45,195 nt of DNA from Clostridia bacterium. Lineage in GTDB: Bacteria > Bacillota > Clostridia > Christensenellales > Aristaeellaceae. Both the position numbers and the translations under genes were made by a program. This document shows, in pieces, positions 26,146 to 35,132 of the stretch (its first letter is position 1; each line of letters begins with the position of its first letter). The notes below the pieces were generated by a model that saw nothing but the letters and a program-made list of their open reading frames with translations, did not search any database and was not told where the DNA came from. The stretch spans positions 1-45,195 of the forward strand of contig JAUMVT010000011.1 of the NCBI GenBank assembly GCA_030529995.1, written 5' to 3'.

Positions 26146-26183
26146 CAAAAAGATGCCGGGCATGACCGGTCAGCCATGCCCGG
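26146..26183 (-). terminator. Terminator of the phosphosugar mutase gene
   Basis: On the minus strand CCGGGCATG and CATGCCCGG form a 9-bp stem, followed by CATCTTTTTGT. It lies 13 bp after the mutase stop and just before the secreted-protein gene, which therefore relies on read-through or an unseen promoter. Confidence 0.82.
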
Positions 26184-26196
26184 AGATAAACACCAA

Positions 26197-27918
26197 TTAC
26201 GCTTCCAGCAGCTTCTCACTGGCTTCACGGAGCTGTTCGTTCAGTGCTTCCGCTTCTGCCTTATCGGCAGCGTTACTGTTGACGTACAGCTTAATCTTCG
26301 GCTCGGTGCCGCTGGGACGGACGCATACCCAGTTGCCGCCATCCAGTTCATAATACAGCACATTGGAGGAAGGCAGCCCCGTCGGATCTTCCTTGCCGCC
26401 GCAGGTGCGCACACCGGTCAGATAATCACGCACTGCAAGCACCTTCTTGCCTGCCAGCTCCTTGGGCGGATTGGCACGAAGGTCGCACATGATCTTCTTC
26501 ATCAGCGTCAGGCCATCCTTGCCGGGAAGGGTCTTGCTGACAACCTTCTCCACATAGTAGCCGAACTCGGCATAAATCTGCTGCAGACGGTCGTAGAGGG
26601 TAATACCCTCTGCCTTGCAGGCTGCCGCAACCTCGGCAATCAGCAGGGAGGCATTCACGCCGTCCTTATCCCGCACAAAGGTGGAGGACAGGAAGCCGTA
26701 GCTTTCCTCAAAGCCGAAGAGGAAGGTATGGCTGCCCGTATCTTGGAACTGCTGAATCTTTTCACCGATGAACTTGAAGCCCGTCAGGGTCTCAAACATG
26801 GCAACACCATACTTCTCGCAGATTCTGTTGGCCAGGCAGGTGGACACAATGGACTTCACCGCCGCACCGTTCGCAGGCAGTTTTCCCTGCTTTGCCTTGG
26901 TGGAAAGGATGTAATGCAGCAGTACGCAGCCGATCTGGTTGCCCGTCAGCAGATGGAAAACCCCTTCATTGTCTCTGACTGCCACGCCCAGCCGATCGCA
27001 GTCCGGGTCGGTGGCGAAAATCACGCTGGCGCCCACCTGGTCTGCCAGTTTGAACGCCAGGTTATAGGCACCGGGATCCTCAGGATTCGGCACCTTGATG
27101 GTGGAGAAGTTGGGATCAGGCATTTCCTGTTCCTTTACCACGGCCACGTTGGTAATGCCAATCTCCTTCAGGATGCGGCGGACAGGCACATTGCCGCTGC
27201 CGTGCAGGGGGGTGTAGACGATGGACAGGGAAGCCCCTTCCTTGGCCAGCATTTCCGGCTGAATGCACAAGGTCTTCACCTGGGCAATGTAATCATCGTC
27301 CACTTCCTTGTTGCCGATAATGTGCAGCAGACCCTTGGCCTTGGCTTCTTCCTCATCCATCAGGGTGCAATCCTTGTAATCCAGCGCACGAATGAAGCCG
27401 GTAACGCCTTCCGCCGCTTCAGGGCCTACCTGAGCGCCGTCCTCACCGTACACTTTGTAGCCGTTATACTGGGGAGGATTGTGGCTGGCGGTAATCACCA
27501 CACCTGCAATGGCATGCAGATGGCGAACCGCATAGGAAAGAATCGGCACCGGACGAAGGGCATCAAACAGATACGCCGGCACGCCCTCCTGACACAGCAC
27601 CAGTGCCGTGTCCCTGGCAAATTCCGCAGAGCAGCGGCGGCTGTCGTAGGCAATGGCTACGCCCCGCTTCGCTTCTTCCGGGTTCTGCATCAGGTATTGT
27701 GCCAAGCCCTTGGTAGCCCGGCGCACATTGTAGCGGTTCATGCGGTTGGTGCCGGCACCCAGCACGCCCCGCATGCCGGCCGTGCCGAAAGAAAGCTCCG
27801 TATAAAACCGATCCTCAATTTCCTTGGGATCGTTGGCGATTGATTGAAGATCTGCGACCGTATCCTGATCAGCGGAAAAATCTCTTAACCATTGCTCGTA
27901 GGCCTGCTGAACGTCCAT
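26197..27918 (-). CDS. Phospho-sugar mutase (phosphoglucomutase/phosphomannomutase)
   Basis: The 573-residue cytoplasmic enzyme of the alpha-D-phosphohexomutase superfamily interconverts hexose 1- and 6-phosphates, feeding nucleotide-sugar and cell-wall synthesis. Visible are FGTAGMRG near the N-terminus, the phosphoserine loop VITASHNPPQYNGYK, the metal loop DPDCDRLG, the sugar-recognition FGFEESYG and the phosphate-binding RPSGTEPKIKLY. The length is that of the PgcA-type subgroup of Bacillota. GGAGGATGCAAC precedes the ATG; the promoter is at 27967-27995. Confidence 0.95.
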   Translation of the reverse strand: MDVQQAYEQWLRDFSADQDTVADLQSIANDPKEIEDRFYTELSFGTAGMRGVLGAGTNRMNRYNVRRATKGLAQYLMQNPEEAKRGVAIAYDSRRCSAEFARDTALVLCQEGVPAYLFDALRPVPILSYAVRHLHAIAGVVITASHNPPQYNGYKVYGEDGAQVGPEAAEGVTGFIRALDYKDCTLMDEEEAKAKGLLHIIGNKEVDDDYIAQVKTLCIQPEMLAKEGASLSIVYTPLHGSGNVPVRRILKEIGITNVAVVKEQEMPDPNFSTIKVPNPEDPGAYNLAFKLADQVGASVIFATDPDCDRLGVAVRDNEGVFHLLTGNQIGCVLLHYILSTKAKQGKLPANGAAVKSIVSTCLANRICEKYGVAMFETLTGFKFIGEKIQQFQDTGSHTFLFGFEESYGFLSSTFVRDKDGVNASLLIAEVAAACKAEGITLYDRLQQIYAEFGYYVEKVVSKTLPGKDGLTLMKKIMCDLRANPPKELAGKKVLAVRDYLTGVRTCGGKEDPTGLPSSNVLYYELDGGNWVCVRPSGTEPKIKLYVNSNAADKAEAEALNEQLREASEKLLEA

Positions 27919-27966
27919 GTTGCATCCTCCTTCGGTTTCTTCATTGGAACGACAGGATCTGTTTTT

Positions 27967-27995
27967 ATTATAATAAGTTTCCCCTCTTTTGGCAA
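27967..27995 (-). promoter_or_regulatory. Promoter of the phosphosugar mutase gene
   Basis: On the minus strand TTGCCA (27990-27995) and TATAAT (27967-27972) are spaced by 17 bp. It is divergent from the promoter at 28068. Confidence 0.85.
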
Positions 27996-28067
27996 GTTCT
28001 TTGCCGAGCCGGGGAAACCGTCGGAAACAATGACTCGTGTTTGCATGTCCCGCCGCTTTCGCAGCAC

Positions 28068-28096
28068 TTGCGCAGACGGTTCATCTTCGCTATAAT
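28068..28096 (+). promoter_or_regulatory. Promoter of the rhodanese-TtcA gene
   Basis: TTGCGC (28068-28073) and TATAAT (28091-28096) are spaced by 17 bp, 39 bp before the start codon. Confidence 0.8.
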
Positions 28097-28135
28097 GGAA
28101 AAGCTGCAAAATACGGTGCAAGAGGAGCAGAGTGC

Positions 28136-29284
28136 ATGATGAACAATGTCGAACTGTCGCAGGAGGCCTTTGAGGCGCTGAATCCTGATACCACGCTGCT
28201 CATTGATATCCGCAGTGCGGAGGATGTATCCTACGGCACCATTCCCGGCGCCAAGGTGAACACGGCAGAGGCCTTGGAGGCGCACCCGGAAGCTTTGCCC
28301 CGGGATAAGGACATTGTGATTTACTGCCATCGTGGAACCAACAGCATTCCCGTGGCGGAAGCACTCCGGGAGAAGCATCTATCCGCCTACAGCCTGCAGG
28401 ATGGCTACCTGGGCTGGCTGATGCGGAAGATCCAGTGGGAGCAGGAAGCAGACAAATGCAAGCAAATCGAGGTAGGACTCCGCACCACCTATCACAAGCG
28501 GCTGTTTTCCAAGTTTGCCAAGGCCATCCGCACCTATGATTTGGTGCAGGAAGGGGATCGCATTGCCGTATGCATTTCCGGCGGCAAAGATTCCATGCTG
28601 ATGGCCAAGCTGTTTCAGGAACTGCAGCGCCACCGGAAATTTCCCTTCGAACTGGTCTTTCTGGTGATGGATCCCGGGTATAATGCCGCCAATCGTCAGG
28701 TGATTGAGCACAATGCCAAGATTCTCGGCATCCCCGTCACCATTTTTGAAACAGACATCTTCGATATCGTATATAGGGAAGAAAAGAATCCCTGCTACCT
28801 GTGCGCCCGGATGCGCCGGGGGCACCTATACAGCAAGGCCAGGGAGCTGGGCTGCAACAAGATTGCTCTGGGACATCACTATGACGATGTGATTGAGACC
28901 ATCCTGATGGGCATGCTTTACGGTGCCCAGGTGCAGACCATGATGCCCAAGCTTCACAGCACCAACTTCCCGGGGATGGAGCTGATTCGCCCCATGTACT
29001 TCATCCGGGAAAATGACATCAAAACCTGGCGTGACGCCAATGACCTGCACTTCATTCAGTGTGCCTGCCACTTTACGGATACCTGCACCACCTGTGACCC
29101 GAATGGCCGCACGGTTTCCAAGCGGATGGAAATCAAGCAGCTGATTGCCCAGCTGAAGAAAGTGAACCCTACCGTGGAGGCCAACATTTTCCGCAGCATG
29201 GAGAATGTTAACCTGGACACGGTGATCTCCTACAAGCAGGGTAATCAGACCCACAGTTTTCTGGACGACTACGGGAAAAAATGA
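28136..29284 (+). CDS. Rhodanese - TtcA/TilS-type PP-loop ATPase fusion
   Basis: The 382-residue protein joins a rhodanese domain (about 1-100; active-site loop YCHRGTNS with Cys64) to a PP-loop N-type ATP pyrophosphatase of the TtcA family (about 105-382; SGGKDSM at 148-154, CxxC at C220/C223, and a later Cys cluster CACHFTDTCTTC). TtcA thiolates cytidine 32 of tRNA with an Fe-S cluster; the rhodanese part would hand over sulfur in cis, normally the job of separate relay proteins. The ATG at 28136 stands 8 bp after GAGGAG. It is a single-gene unit with its own promoter and terminator. Thiolation of another tRNA position or of a metabolite is the alternative. Confidence 0.85.
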   Translation: MMNNVELSQEAFEALNPDTTLLIDIRSAEDVSYGTIPGAKVNTAEALEAHPEALPRDKDIVIYCHRGTNSIPVAEALREKHLSAYSLQDGYLGWLMRKIQWEQEADKCKQIEVGLRTTYHKRLFSKFAKAIRTYDLVQEGDRIAVCISGGKDSMLMAKLFQELQRHRKFPFELVFLVMDPGYNAANRQVIEHNAKILGIPVTIFETDIFDIVYREEKNPCYLCARMRRGHLYSKARELGCNKIALGHHYDDVIETILMGMLYGAQVQTMMPKLHSTNFPGMELIRPMYFIRENDIKTWRDANDLHFIQCACHFTDTCTTCDPNGRTVSKRMEIKQLIAQLKKVNPTVEANIFRSMENVNLDTVISYKQGNQTHSFLDDYGKK

Positions 29285-29295
29285 TGCACACAGGA

Positions 29296-29349
29296 ATGCT
29301 CCCCTGAAGGATTACAAGCCTGTAACCGCTTCAGGGGAGCATCATTTTT
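29296..29349 (+). terminator. Strong, probably bidirectional terminator
   Basis: ATGCTCCCCTGAAG and CTTCAGGGGAGCAT form a perfect 14-bp stem, followed by CATTTTTATT. It ends the rhodanese-TtcA transcript and overlaps the stop codon of the convergent Gfo/Idh gene. Confidence 0.9.
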
Positions 29350-30370
29350 ATTCGCAACGTCCGCGATTCGCCGCATGGGCAGCGGTGTAGGCCGCCTCCA
29401 CGATACGGGTGGTCTTCAGTGCCTCGTCGCCGTCAATAGGAAAGTGCTTGTTTTCCTTCAGGCAATGGTAGAAATCCGCAATCAGGTGGCCGTGACCGTC
29501 CCCCCAATAATCCTTTCCCCACTGCCGACCGGAGGCATAGTCTTCGCTTTCTACTCGACCGTCATTCCAGAGTACCGTGACCCGGCTGCCAACCATGTGG
29601 ATGGCAGCTTTTTCGCATTTCAGGTATACCTGCACGGAGGTGTTTCCTACGCTGCTGTTGCTGGCATAGAAGAGCAGCCGTGCACCGGCGGAGGTGGTCA
29701 TCAGCAGATCACAGGTATCCTCCACCTCAATGGCGTTTTCCAGCCGCTTGGCGGACATGGAGCACTTCACATCCACCACCGGGTCACCTGCAAAATCCCG
29801 AAGAAGATCCAGGGTGTGGATAGCCTGGTTGATCAGCACGCCGCCGCCTTCCGTTGCCCACTTGCCGCGCCATGCGCCGGAAGCATAGTACTTCTCTCCC
29901 CGATCCCAAATCACGATGCCGTGGCCGCCCAGCACTTTACCCACCTCGCCGCTGTCCAATAGGGAGCGGATGCGGAGGGTTGCGCCGTTATAGCGGTTTT
30001 GGAAGCAAATGCCCAGCTGTCGGCCTGTTTCCCTGGCGGTTTTCGTCATGTCCTCCGCATCGGCAAGATGAATGGCCATGGGCTTTTCACTCAGCACATG
30101 CTTGCCTGCCTTCAGGGCGTCCACCGTCATTTGATGGTGCAGATAATGAGGCGTGCACACATGCACCACATCCACGTCCGGGTCAGACAGCAGGTCGTGA
30201 TAATCCGCATAGCCTTTCACCTGCTGCTCATCCATGGCTTTGGCAAGATGATCAGGGTCGCAGTCACACACGGCAACCAGCTTCACCCCATCCAGCTGTT
30301 TCAGTGCCTTGAAATGATTGGCGGATATTGCTCCGCAGCCAATGACGCCAACGCCCAGCGTATCCTTCAT
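29348..30370 (-). CDS. Gfo/Idh/MocA-family oxidoreductase (second in operon)
   Basis: The 340-residue NAD(P)-dependent enzyme has the Rossmann motif GVGVIGCGAISANHF, the conserved SEKPMAIH (EKP motif with the catalytic-site Lys) and the C-terminal-domain signature GGGVLINQAIHTLDLLRDF. Family members oxidise or reduce sugars, inositols and glycosides, often at C3. The ATG at 30370 is spaced 8 bp from GGAGG. It is the last gene of the six-gene operon, 45 bp after the other Gfo/Idh gene. Its exact substrate is unknown. Confidence 0.92.
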   Translation of the reverse strand: MKDTLGVGVIGCGAISANHFKALKQLDGVKLVAVCDCDPDHLAKAMDEQQVKGYADYHDLLSDPDVDVVHVCTPHYLHHQMTVDALKAGKHVLSEKPMAIHLADAEDMTKTARETGRQLGICFQNRYNGATLRIRSLLDSGEVGKVLGGHGIVIWDRGEKYYASGAWRGKWATEGGGVLINQAIHTLDLLRDFAGDPVVDVKCSMSAKRLENAIEVEDTCDLLMTTSAGARLLFYASNSSVGNTSVQVYLKCEKAAIHMVGSRVTVLWNDGRVESEDYASGRQWGKDYWGDGHGHLIADFYHCLKENKHFPIDGDEALKTTRIVEAAYTAAHAANRGRCE

Positions 30371-30415
30371 TTTCCTATCCTCCAACAGGCAGAGGGCTTT
30401 TTGCCCGCCGCCAAG

Positions 30416-31567
30416 TTACCCCAGTTGAATCCCCAGTTCCCCGGGGAGTTTCCATTCCTTTGCGCATTGCATGAAGATATTCTCAATGTCGTCAATGTAG
30501 CGGAAGGTATCGTCGGCCTGATGATCCACCGTGATTTTCTCCGGGGCTATGCTGCGAATCGGCATCTCTGCCGCCAAGCGCACCGCATGAATGTGGGGAC
30601 GCTCCGCCGCTACGCCGCATACCGGTGTGCCGCCATGCTTTACGCATTCCAGCGCATCCAGCAGCTTCTGCAAAGGTTCACCCGGATTCACCCGACTGTA
30701 ATCAATCACCGTACCGTCTGCCAGTTCACCACGGAAGCCCTTAACCTGACCCCCGTAGGTCACCCTGCCGCCGGTAAACTCCATCACCCCATAGGGGCCA
30801 AACTCCGGCGACGGCAGGGCGTGGGTGGTGTAGTACAGGATCTCTGCCCCATTTTCCATCCGGAATCGAAGGGCAGCCGTGTCGAAGTTCTCCACCTGAG
30901 GATTAGCCCGGTAAAGCTCTGCCTTCAGGTCGACAACGTCGCAGGCGGATGCCATCTCCTTCCCCATCAGGAAGGTCAGCAGCTGAAAGTTGTGGGCGGA
31001 AGCATTATTGAAGGGGCTGTCCAGCACTTCCCGTCCGTTGACGGTTTTATGGCCTGCCCAGTTATTCCTTGCGTAGTACTTTTCGCCCCGGCGGAAGCCA
31101 TGCACCGCCCGTGCCCGGATTGGCGTACCATAGCGGCCACTTACAATGTCCTGCTTCATCGCCAGTACATCCCGCTGATAGTCCAGCTGATAGCCTACCG
31201 CCAGAAATTTTCCGGCCTTCTCCGCCGCCTGCTGCATCTGCTCCGCTTCCGTCAAGGTCAGGCACAGAGGCTTCTCGCACAGTACATTGGTGCCGTGGCT
31301 CAGGCAGGCCAGGGTCATTTCCGTGTGAAAGTGCATAGGGGATGCGATCACTGCCAGATCTGCCTCATGCTCTTGATAAAACGCTTCCAGGGACGGATAC
31401 ACCGGAATCTGCTGTTCCTGAATCACCGGCAGCTTTTCACGAATATTCGGCATCACGTCACAAATGCTCGCGATGTCCGCCCCCGCGTCATGCTGGGTCA
31501 GGTAATCCAGATAGACACGACCATAGCCGCCTACGGCCACCAGCAATACCTTCGGCCGCATTGTCAT
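30416..31567 (-). CDS. Gfo/Idh/MocA-family oxidoreductase (first in operon)
   Basis: This 383-residue Rossmann enzyme is more divergent than its neighbour: the nucleotide loop reads LVAVGGYGRVYLDYL, and the EKP motif CEKPLCLTL is kept. The C-terminal domain contains HGFRRGEKYYARNNWAGHKTVNG and DSPFNNASAHNFQLL, a His-rich active-site region unlike the GG-x-LxDxGxHxxD signature. Its ATG overlaps the stop of the ankyrin-GH43 gene (ATGA), and GGGAGG lies 10 bp upstream, so translation is coupled. Two different Gfo/Idh enzymes in one operon suggest successive or opposite redox steps on one sugar. Confidence 0.9.
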   Translation of the reverse strand: MTMRPKVLLVAVGGYGRVYLDYLTQHDAGADIASICDVMPNIREKLPVIQEQQIPVYPSLEAFYQEHEADLAVIASPMHFHTEMTLACLSHGTNVLCEKPLCLTLTEAEQMQQAAEKAGKFLAVGYQLDYQRDVLAMKQDIVSGRYGTPIRARAVHGFRRGEKYYARNNWAGHKTVNGREVLDSPFNNASAHNFQLLTFLMGKEMASACDVVDLKAELYRANPQVENFDTAALRFRMENGAEILYYTTHALPSPEFGPYGVMEFTGGRVTYGGQVKGFRGELADGTVIDYSRVNPGEPLQKLLDALECVKHGGTPVCGVAAERPHIHAVRLAAEMPIRSIAPEKITVDHQADDTFRYIDDIENIFMQCAKEWKLPGELGIQLG

Positions 31568-33408
31568 TTTGCTTCCGCCTCCCACATGCGTTCGCTCCGG
31601 TTGCGGAATACCGCCGTACCGCTGCCGATGGCTGCCATGCCCAGCACGGCACCGGTAAACCGCTTGCCCATTTTCAGTCCTTCATCGGTCAGGTAAGGCG
31701 TAATCAACTCGGCCAGTGTCCTCCACTGATCCTGTTCCTTTACCTGCAGGGTTCGGCGCATACCGGCTGCCTGCACCCGAAGCTGAGCTTTGGTGTCATG
31801 CCAAGGCAAAGCAGCAACAAGCTGCTCTTCCAAGCCGTTCCGCTGGGTCACTTCCAGGCGGAAAGCCTCCCCCTCATGCACCAGTGCCAGCAGATACCAG
31901 CTATTTTCGTCATAGTAGCCTGTGAGTCCTGCCTTGCCTTCCAGATTTTCAGCATCCACTTCCGCCGTCTGCGTGAAGCACCGTTCCTCCTGCCGACGGG
32001 CAATGTGGTGCACCTCGTGGTATTCACCAAGCCCTGCGCCGGCCGTGATGGCAACGTCTTCTCCGACCCATTTGGTAAAGGTGCCGGGATTTGCCCGAGG
32101 GCTTACCCAGTCAATTTTCTCATCTGCCGCTTTCTCCATGGGCAGGATGGGCTTTTGCAGGCAGCTGGGTCCCTTCAGGTCATTCACCATGGGCCAGCCG
32201 TCCGCTGTCCAGGTCATGGGATCAAGAGCGGTTTCCCGTCCCATCATGGTCAGGCCTTCCTCCTGCCGACCGCAAAGGTAGATCATCACCCAGCGACCAT
32301 CCGCCAGCTGCATAGGCTTTCCGTGGCCGCTGCGCTGAACATAAGGATGCTCCTGCCGCTTGCCGAGAATGGGATTGAAGGGGCAGGCTGTAAAGGGTCC
32401 TTTCAAATGACGTGAACGAGCCACCGTTTCCATATGTCCGTAGCCCGTGCCGCCTTCCGCCATAAAGAGATAATACCAGCCGTCCTTGTACAGCATGTGA
32501 GGGCCTTCCGTGGTGATGCGCATGGCTCCTGCGTAAATCATTTCCGGGGTGCCCAGCATGTCGCCCTCGTCGCTGATTTCCACCATGGTCACGCCGGGAT
32601 TGGTCAGCATGTATCTTCTGCCGTCCACATCGGTGAACAGGGAGGGATCAATACCGTCAATGGGCAGGAACTTCAGTGCGCTCCAGGGGCCTTCCAGCTT
32701 TTCTGCGCTGGTGATCATTTGCAGACGGAAATGTGCCGTAGGTCTGCGCAGAGTGGCCATTACCCAGAAGCGTCCCTTGAAGAAGGAAATATCGGGAGCC
32801 CAGTAACCCATGCCCCCCGGCACATCCAACAGGCCGTACGCTTCCAAGTCGTTCACGGCGTGGCTGATGACCTGCCAATGCACCAGATCCCGGGAATGAC
32901 TGATGGGCAGTCCCGGGAAATACGCAAAGGAGGAGTTCACCATGTAGTAGTCCTCTCCCATCCGCAGCACGGACGGGTCAGGATGAAAGCCCCTTGCCAC
33001 GGGATTGCGGTACCCATCTTTGATATCGAAGCCTACCAGTTCCTTCAGGTACGCATAGGCACCCTGATCCTTGGCCTGGGAAGCCAAATCATAGGGCGTA
33101 ATGCCGCTGCTGTCCCCACGGAGAGGATCCAGTCCCAGCACCTCCACCACATACTGCACCATGTCTCGATGGCCGGTTTCGCAGGCGAAGTGGAGCAAGT
33201 CCCGGCCTGCATCATCCGTGCCGATCACCGTACCATGACAGCGACTGCACAGCAGTTTCAAGGTAGACAAATCCTGCTTGTCTACAGCTGTATGCATCAG
33301 TTCTACTTTTTCTGCCTTGGTCAGGGGAAAAAGCTCACCTCGGTTAAACATCGCCCTCAAAGTATCGATGTCCCCCTGCAGCACCAGTTCCTTTGCCTTG
33401 TTGATCAT
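31564..33408 (-). CDS. Ankyrin-repeat domain fused to a GH43 glycosidase
   Basis: The 614-residue protein has no signal peptide. Residues about 1-128 are ankyrin-like helices (GRDLLHFACETGHRDMVQYVVE and GITPYDLASQAKDQG). Residues about 133-425 are a five-bladed GH43 domain of beta-xylosidase/arabinofuranosidase type, with all three catalytic acids: Asp144 in FHPDPSV, Asp254 in GIDPSLF and Glu301 in TTEGPHMLY. The rest resembles the concanavalin-like C-terminal domain of such xylosidases (ERCFTQTAEVDAENLEGKAGLTGYY). It likely removes xylose or arabinose from a small imported glycoside in the cytoplasm. The ATG at 33408 overlaps the preceding stop by 4 bp, and GGAGG precedes it. Confidence 0.88.
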   Translation of the reverse strand: MINKAKELVLQGDIDTLRAMFNRGELFPLTKAEKVELMHTAVDKQDLSTLKLLCSRCHGTVIGTDDAGRDLLHFACETGHRDMVQYVVEVLGLDPLRGDSSGITPYDLASQAKDQGAYAYLKELVGFDIKDGYRNPVARGFHPDPSVLRMGEDYYMVNSSFAYFPGLPISHSRDLVHWQVISHAVNDLEAYGLLDVPGGMGYWAPDISFFKGRFWVMATLRRPTAHFRLQMITSAEKLEGPWSALKFLPIDGIDPSLFTDVDGRRYMLTNPGVTMVEISDEGDMLGTPEMIYAGAMRITTEGPHMLYKDGWYYLFMAEGGTGYGHMETVARSRHLKGPFTACPFNPILGKRQEHPYVQRSGHGKPMQLADGRWVMIYLCGRQEEGLTMMGRETALDPMTWTADGWPMVNDLKGPSCLQKPILPMEKAADEKIDWVSPRANPGTFTKWVGEDVAITAGAGLGEYHEVHHIARRQEERCFTQTAEVDAENLEGKAGLTGYYDENSWYLLALVHEGEAFRLEVTQRNGLEEQLVAALPWHDTKAQLRVQAAGMRRTLQVKEQDQWRTLAELITPYLTDEGLKMGKRFTGAVLGMAAIGSGTAVFRNRSERMWEAEAK

Positions 33409-35129
33409 GGCCGTCCCTCCTGTTCGCGATACGTCCGCCACACCCGTTCAAACCACTGATCTCTTTCCGGAATAGGACGAGCTGCACGCCTGCAGCTGAC
33501 GCCGTCCCGTGTCATCATAATCCCTTTGCCTTCGTGGGTCAAGTCATAGAGCATGGCACTCAGCACTTGGGTTTGGGTCACCATCATGTCTGCCAGGCGA
33601 AGCCTCTGCACTGCCAAAGGATCCATCGGCGATACCGTTTCCTGCTCCGCTCCCAAGGCGTTGATTTGGGTCATCAGCGCCCGTATGCCCTGCTCATTTC
33701 GAAGAAACGCCGCATCCTTGGTCATAGCCTGCTGAAGGTTCACCATCATGGCCGCCGGCTGTCCCTTTGGGGCGGTGGGCAGTGTTACCTCCAGTTCTCC
33801 CTCCGGGATTTTTCTCCGGCTGCGGCGTGCAATATGCCGTGCTGCACGCATGGAACCCACCTGGGTGCTGTTCAGTGCCGTGCCCCCGGGACGATAGGCG
33901 CCGAAGGTTCCTGCCGCTTCGCCGCAAACGTACAGCCCCGGCACGCAGGTTTGCCAGGTATCGTCCACCGCAATGCCGCCGTTGTGGTGCTGGGCGCACA
34001 CCTGCACCTCCAGCATTTCCTTTTCCAGATCAATGCCGTGATCCCAATACAGCTGAATGGCCGGTTCATTCATCGCCCGCAGGCGTTCAATAGGTGTTTG
34101 CTGGGTAGCGCCGCAGTGAATCAGATAGTTTCTCGCCTCTTCACTGACGGCAAAAAGATCATAACCGGAAGGATTGCGGCGGAAATCCATGAATACCTTC
34201 CTGCCCAGATCGTTTTCCTGCTTTACCAGCATATCCACCCGGGAAGAGCCCTCTGTCTTCGCCTCGTCAAAGGGCCACTGATACCCCTTGAGGAACGTCA
34301 TGTTCATGGCGTCAAGGATGCCCAGCTTTTCCGCCAGAAATTCATGTTCCGTGCCGTCCTCCTCCACGGAGACGTACCGAGGCATCACCTGCTGATAGCT
34401 GCCGGATACATTCCAGCGAAACTTGACGGAGGCCAAGCCATACTGCCACCGATCCAGATTTTCTCCTTCCGCCCCGGCAAGGAAGGCCATGCCGCTCATA
34501 CCGAACTGACTCACGGGATACACGCTGGCGCGGTAGATGGCTGCCGGGCCGCCGGTGCACAGCACCACGTGAGCGCACCGAATCAGCACCCAATCCTGCT
34601 GCACGGTGTCCAGGCAAAGCAGCCCCTCCACGCCTTCCTGCCCGGTGATGATGCGGCAGGCCAAGGTATGATCCGCAATCGGCACATGCCGTGCCCGGAC
34701 GCTCTTCTCCAGTGCTTCGGTCATGTAGCGGCTGGTCAGCGGTCCTGCGCTGGAGGCACGGCGGCGCAAATCATGATCCGTCTGATAGCCCACATATTCC
34801 CCGTAATCATTCACGGGAAAAGGCACGCCCAGCATGGCCAGCTTCAGGAAACACTGTGCCGAGCCAGCCGCCTCGCATAGAGCAAGATCCCCGTCCACAT
34901 CCTCATGCTTCAGGGTGGCGGCCATCAGGCTCACGCTGTCTTCCTCGTCCCCGGCCAAGGAAAGCTTATAATAGGTCTGCTTATCACTGCCGGTATTTCG
35001 GCTGGTGCCGCTGCACATGTTTTCCGTTACCAGCAGCACATCCTCCCCCATGGCAGCAAGCCAATCGGCTGCATTCAGTCCGGCACAGCCTGAACCCACC
35101 ACCACCGTGCGGGCTGCCATCTCTCTCAT
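33405..35129 (-). CDS. FAD-dependent oxidoreductase (fumarate reductase/SdhA flavoprotein superfamily)
   Basis: The 574-residue flavoprotein has the FAD Rossmann loop VVVGSGCAGLNAADWL at its N-terminus, the flavin-linked region SRNTGSDKQTYYKL, HNGGIAVDD, and the late FAD motif VPGLYVCGEAAGTFGAYRPGGTALNS. No signal peptide or covalent-FMN motif is seen, so it is cytoplasmic. Relatives reduce activated double bonds (fumarate, urocanate, enoates, 3-ketosteroids) or oxidise the reverse. GGAGG lies 9 bp before the ATG, only 3 bp after the SDR stop, and the gene overlaps the GH43 gene. Substrate unknown; the neighbours suggest an unsaturated or keto-sugar or aglycone. Confidence 0.88.
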   Translation of the reverse strand: MREMAARTVVVGSGCAGLNAADWLAAMGEDVLLVTENMCSGTSRNTGSDKQTYYKLSLAGDEEDSVSLMAATLKHEDVDGDLALCEAAGSAQCFLKLAMLGVPFPVNDYGEYVGYQTDHDLRRRASSAGPLTSRYMTEALEKSVRARHVPIADHTLACRIITGQEGVEGLLCLDTVQQDWVLIRCAHVVLCTGGPAAIYRASVYPVSQFGMSGMAFLAGAEGENLDRWQYGLASVKFRWNVSGSYQQVMPRYVSVEEDGTEHEFLAEKLGILDAMNMTFLKGYQWPFDEAKTEGSSRVDMLVKQENDLGRKVFMDFRRNPSGYDLFAVSEEARNYLIHCGATQQTPIERLRAMNEPAIQLYWDHGIDLEKEMLEVQVCAQHHNGGIAVDDTWQTCVPGLYVCGEAAGTFGAYRPGGTALNSTQVGSMRAARHIARRSRRKIPEGELEVTLPTAPKGQPAAMMVNLQQAMTKDAAFLRNEQGIRALMTQINALGAEQETVSPMDPLAVQRLRLADMMVTQTQVLSAMLYDLTHEGKGIMMTRDGVSCRRAARPIPERDQWFERVWRTYREQEGRP

Positions 35130-35132
35130 GCC

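Noticed and set aside
24790-27843. A 1017-codon open frame on the plus strand
   Set aside because: It runs antisense through the secreted protein and the phosphosugar mutase genes, whose minus-strand frames have ribosome sites and family motifs. Its His/Gln-rich composition is that of a reverse complement of GC-rich coding DNA, and it shows no domain.
29999-31696. A 565-codon open frame opposite the Gfo/Idh genes
   Set aside because: The minus strand carries two recognisable Gfo/Idh proteins with coupled starts; the plus frame has no motif.
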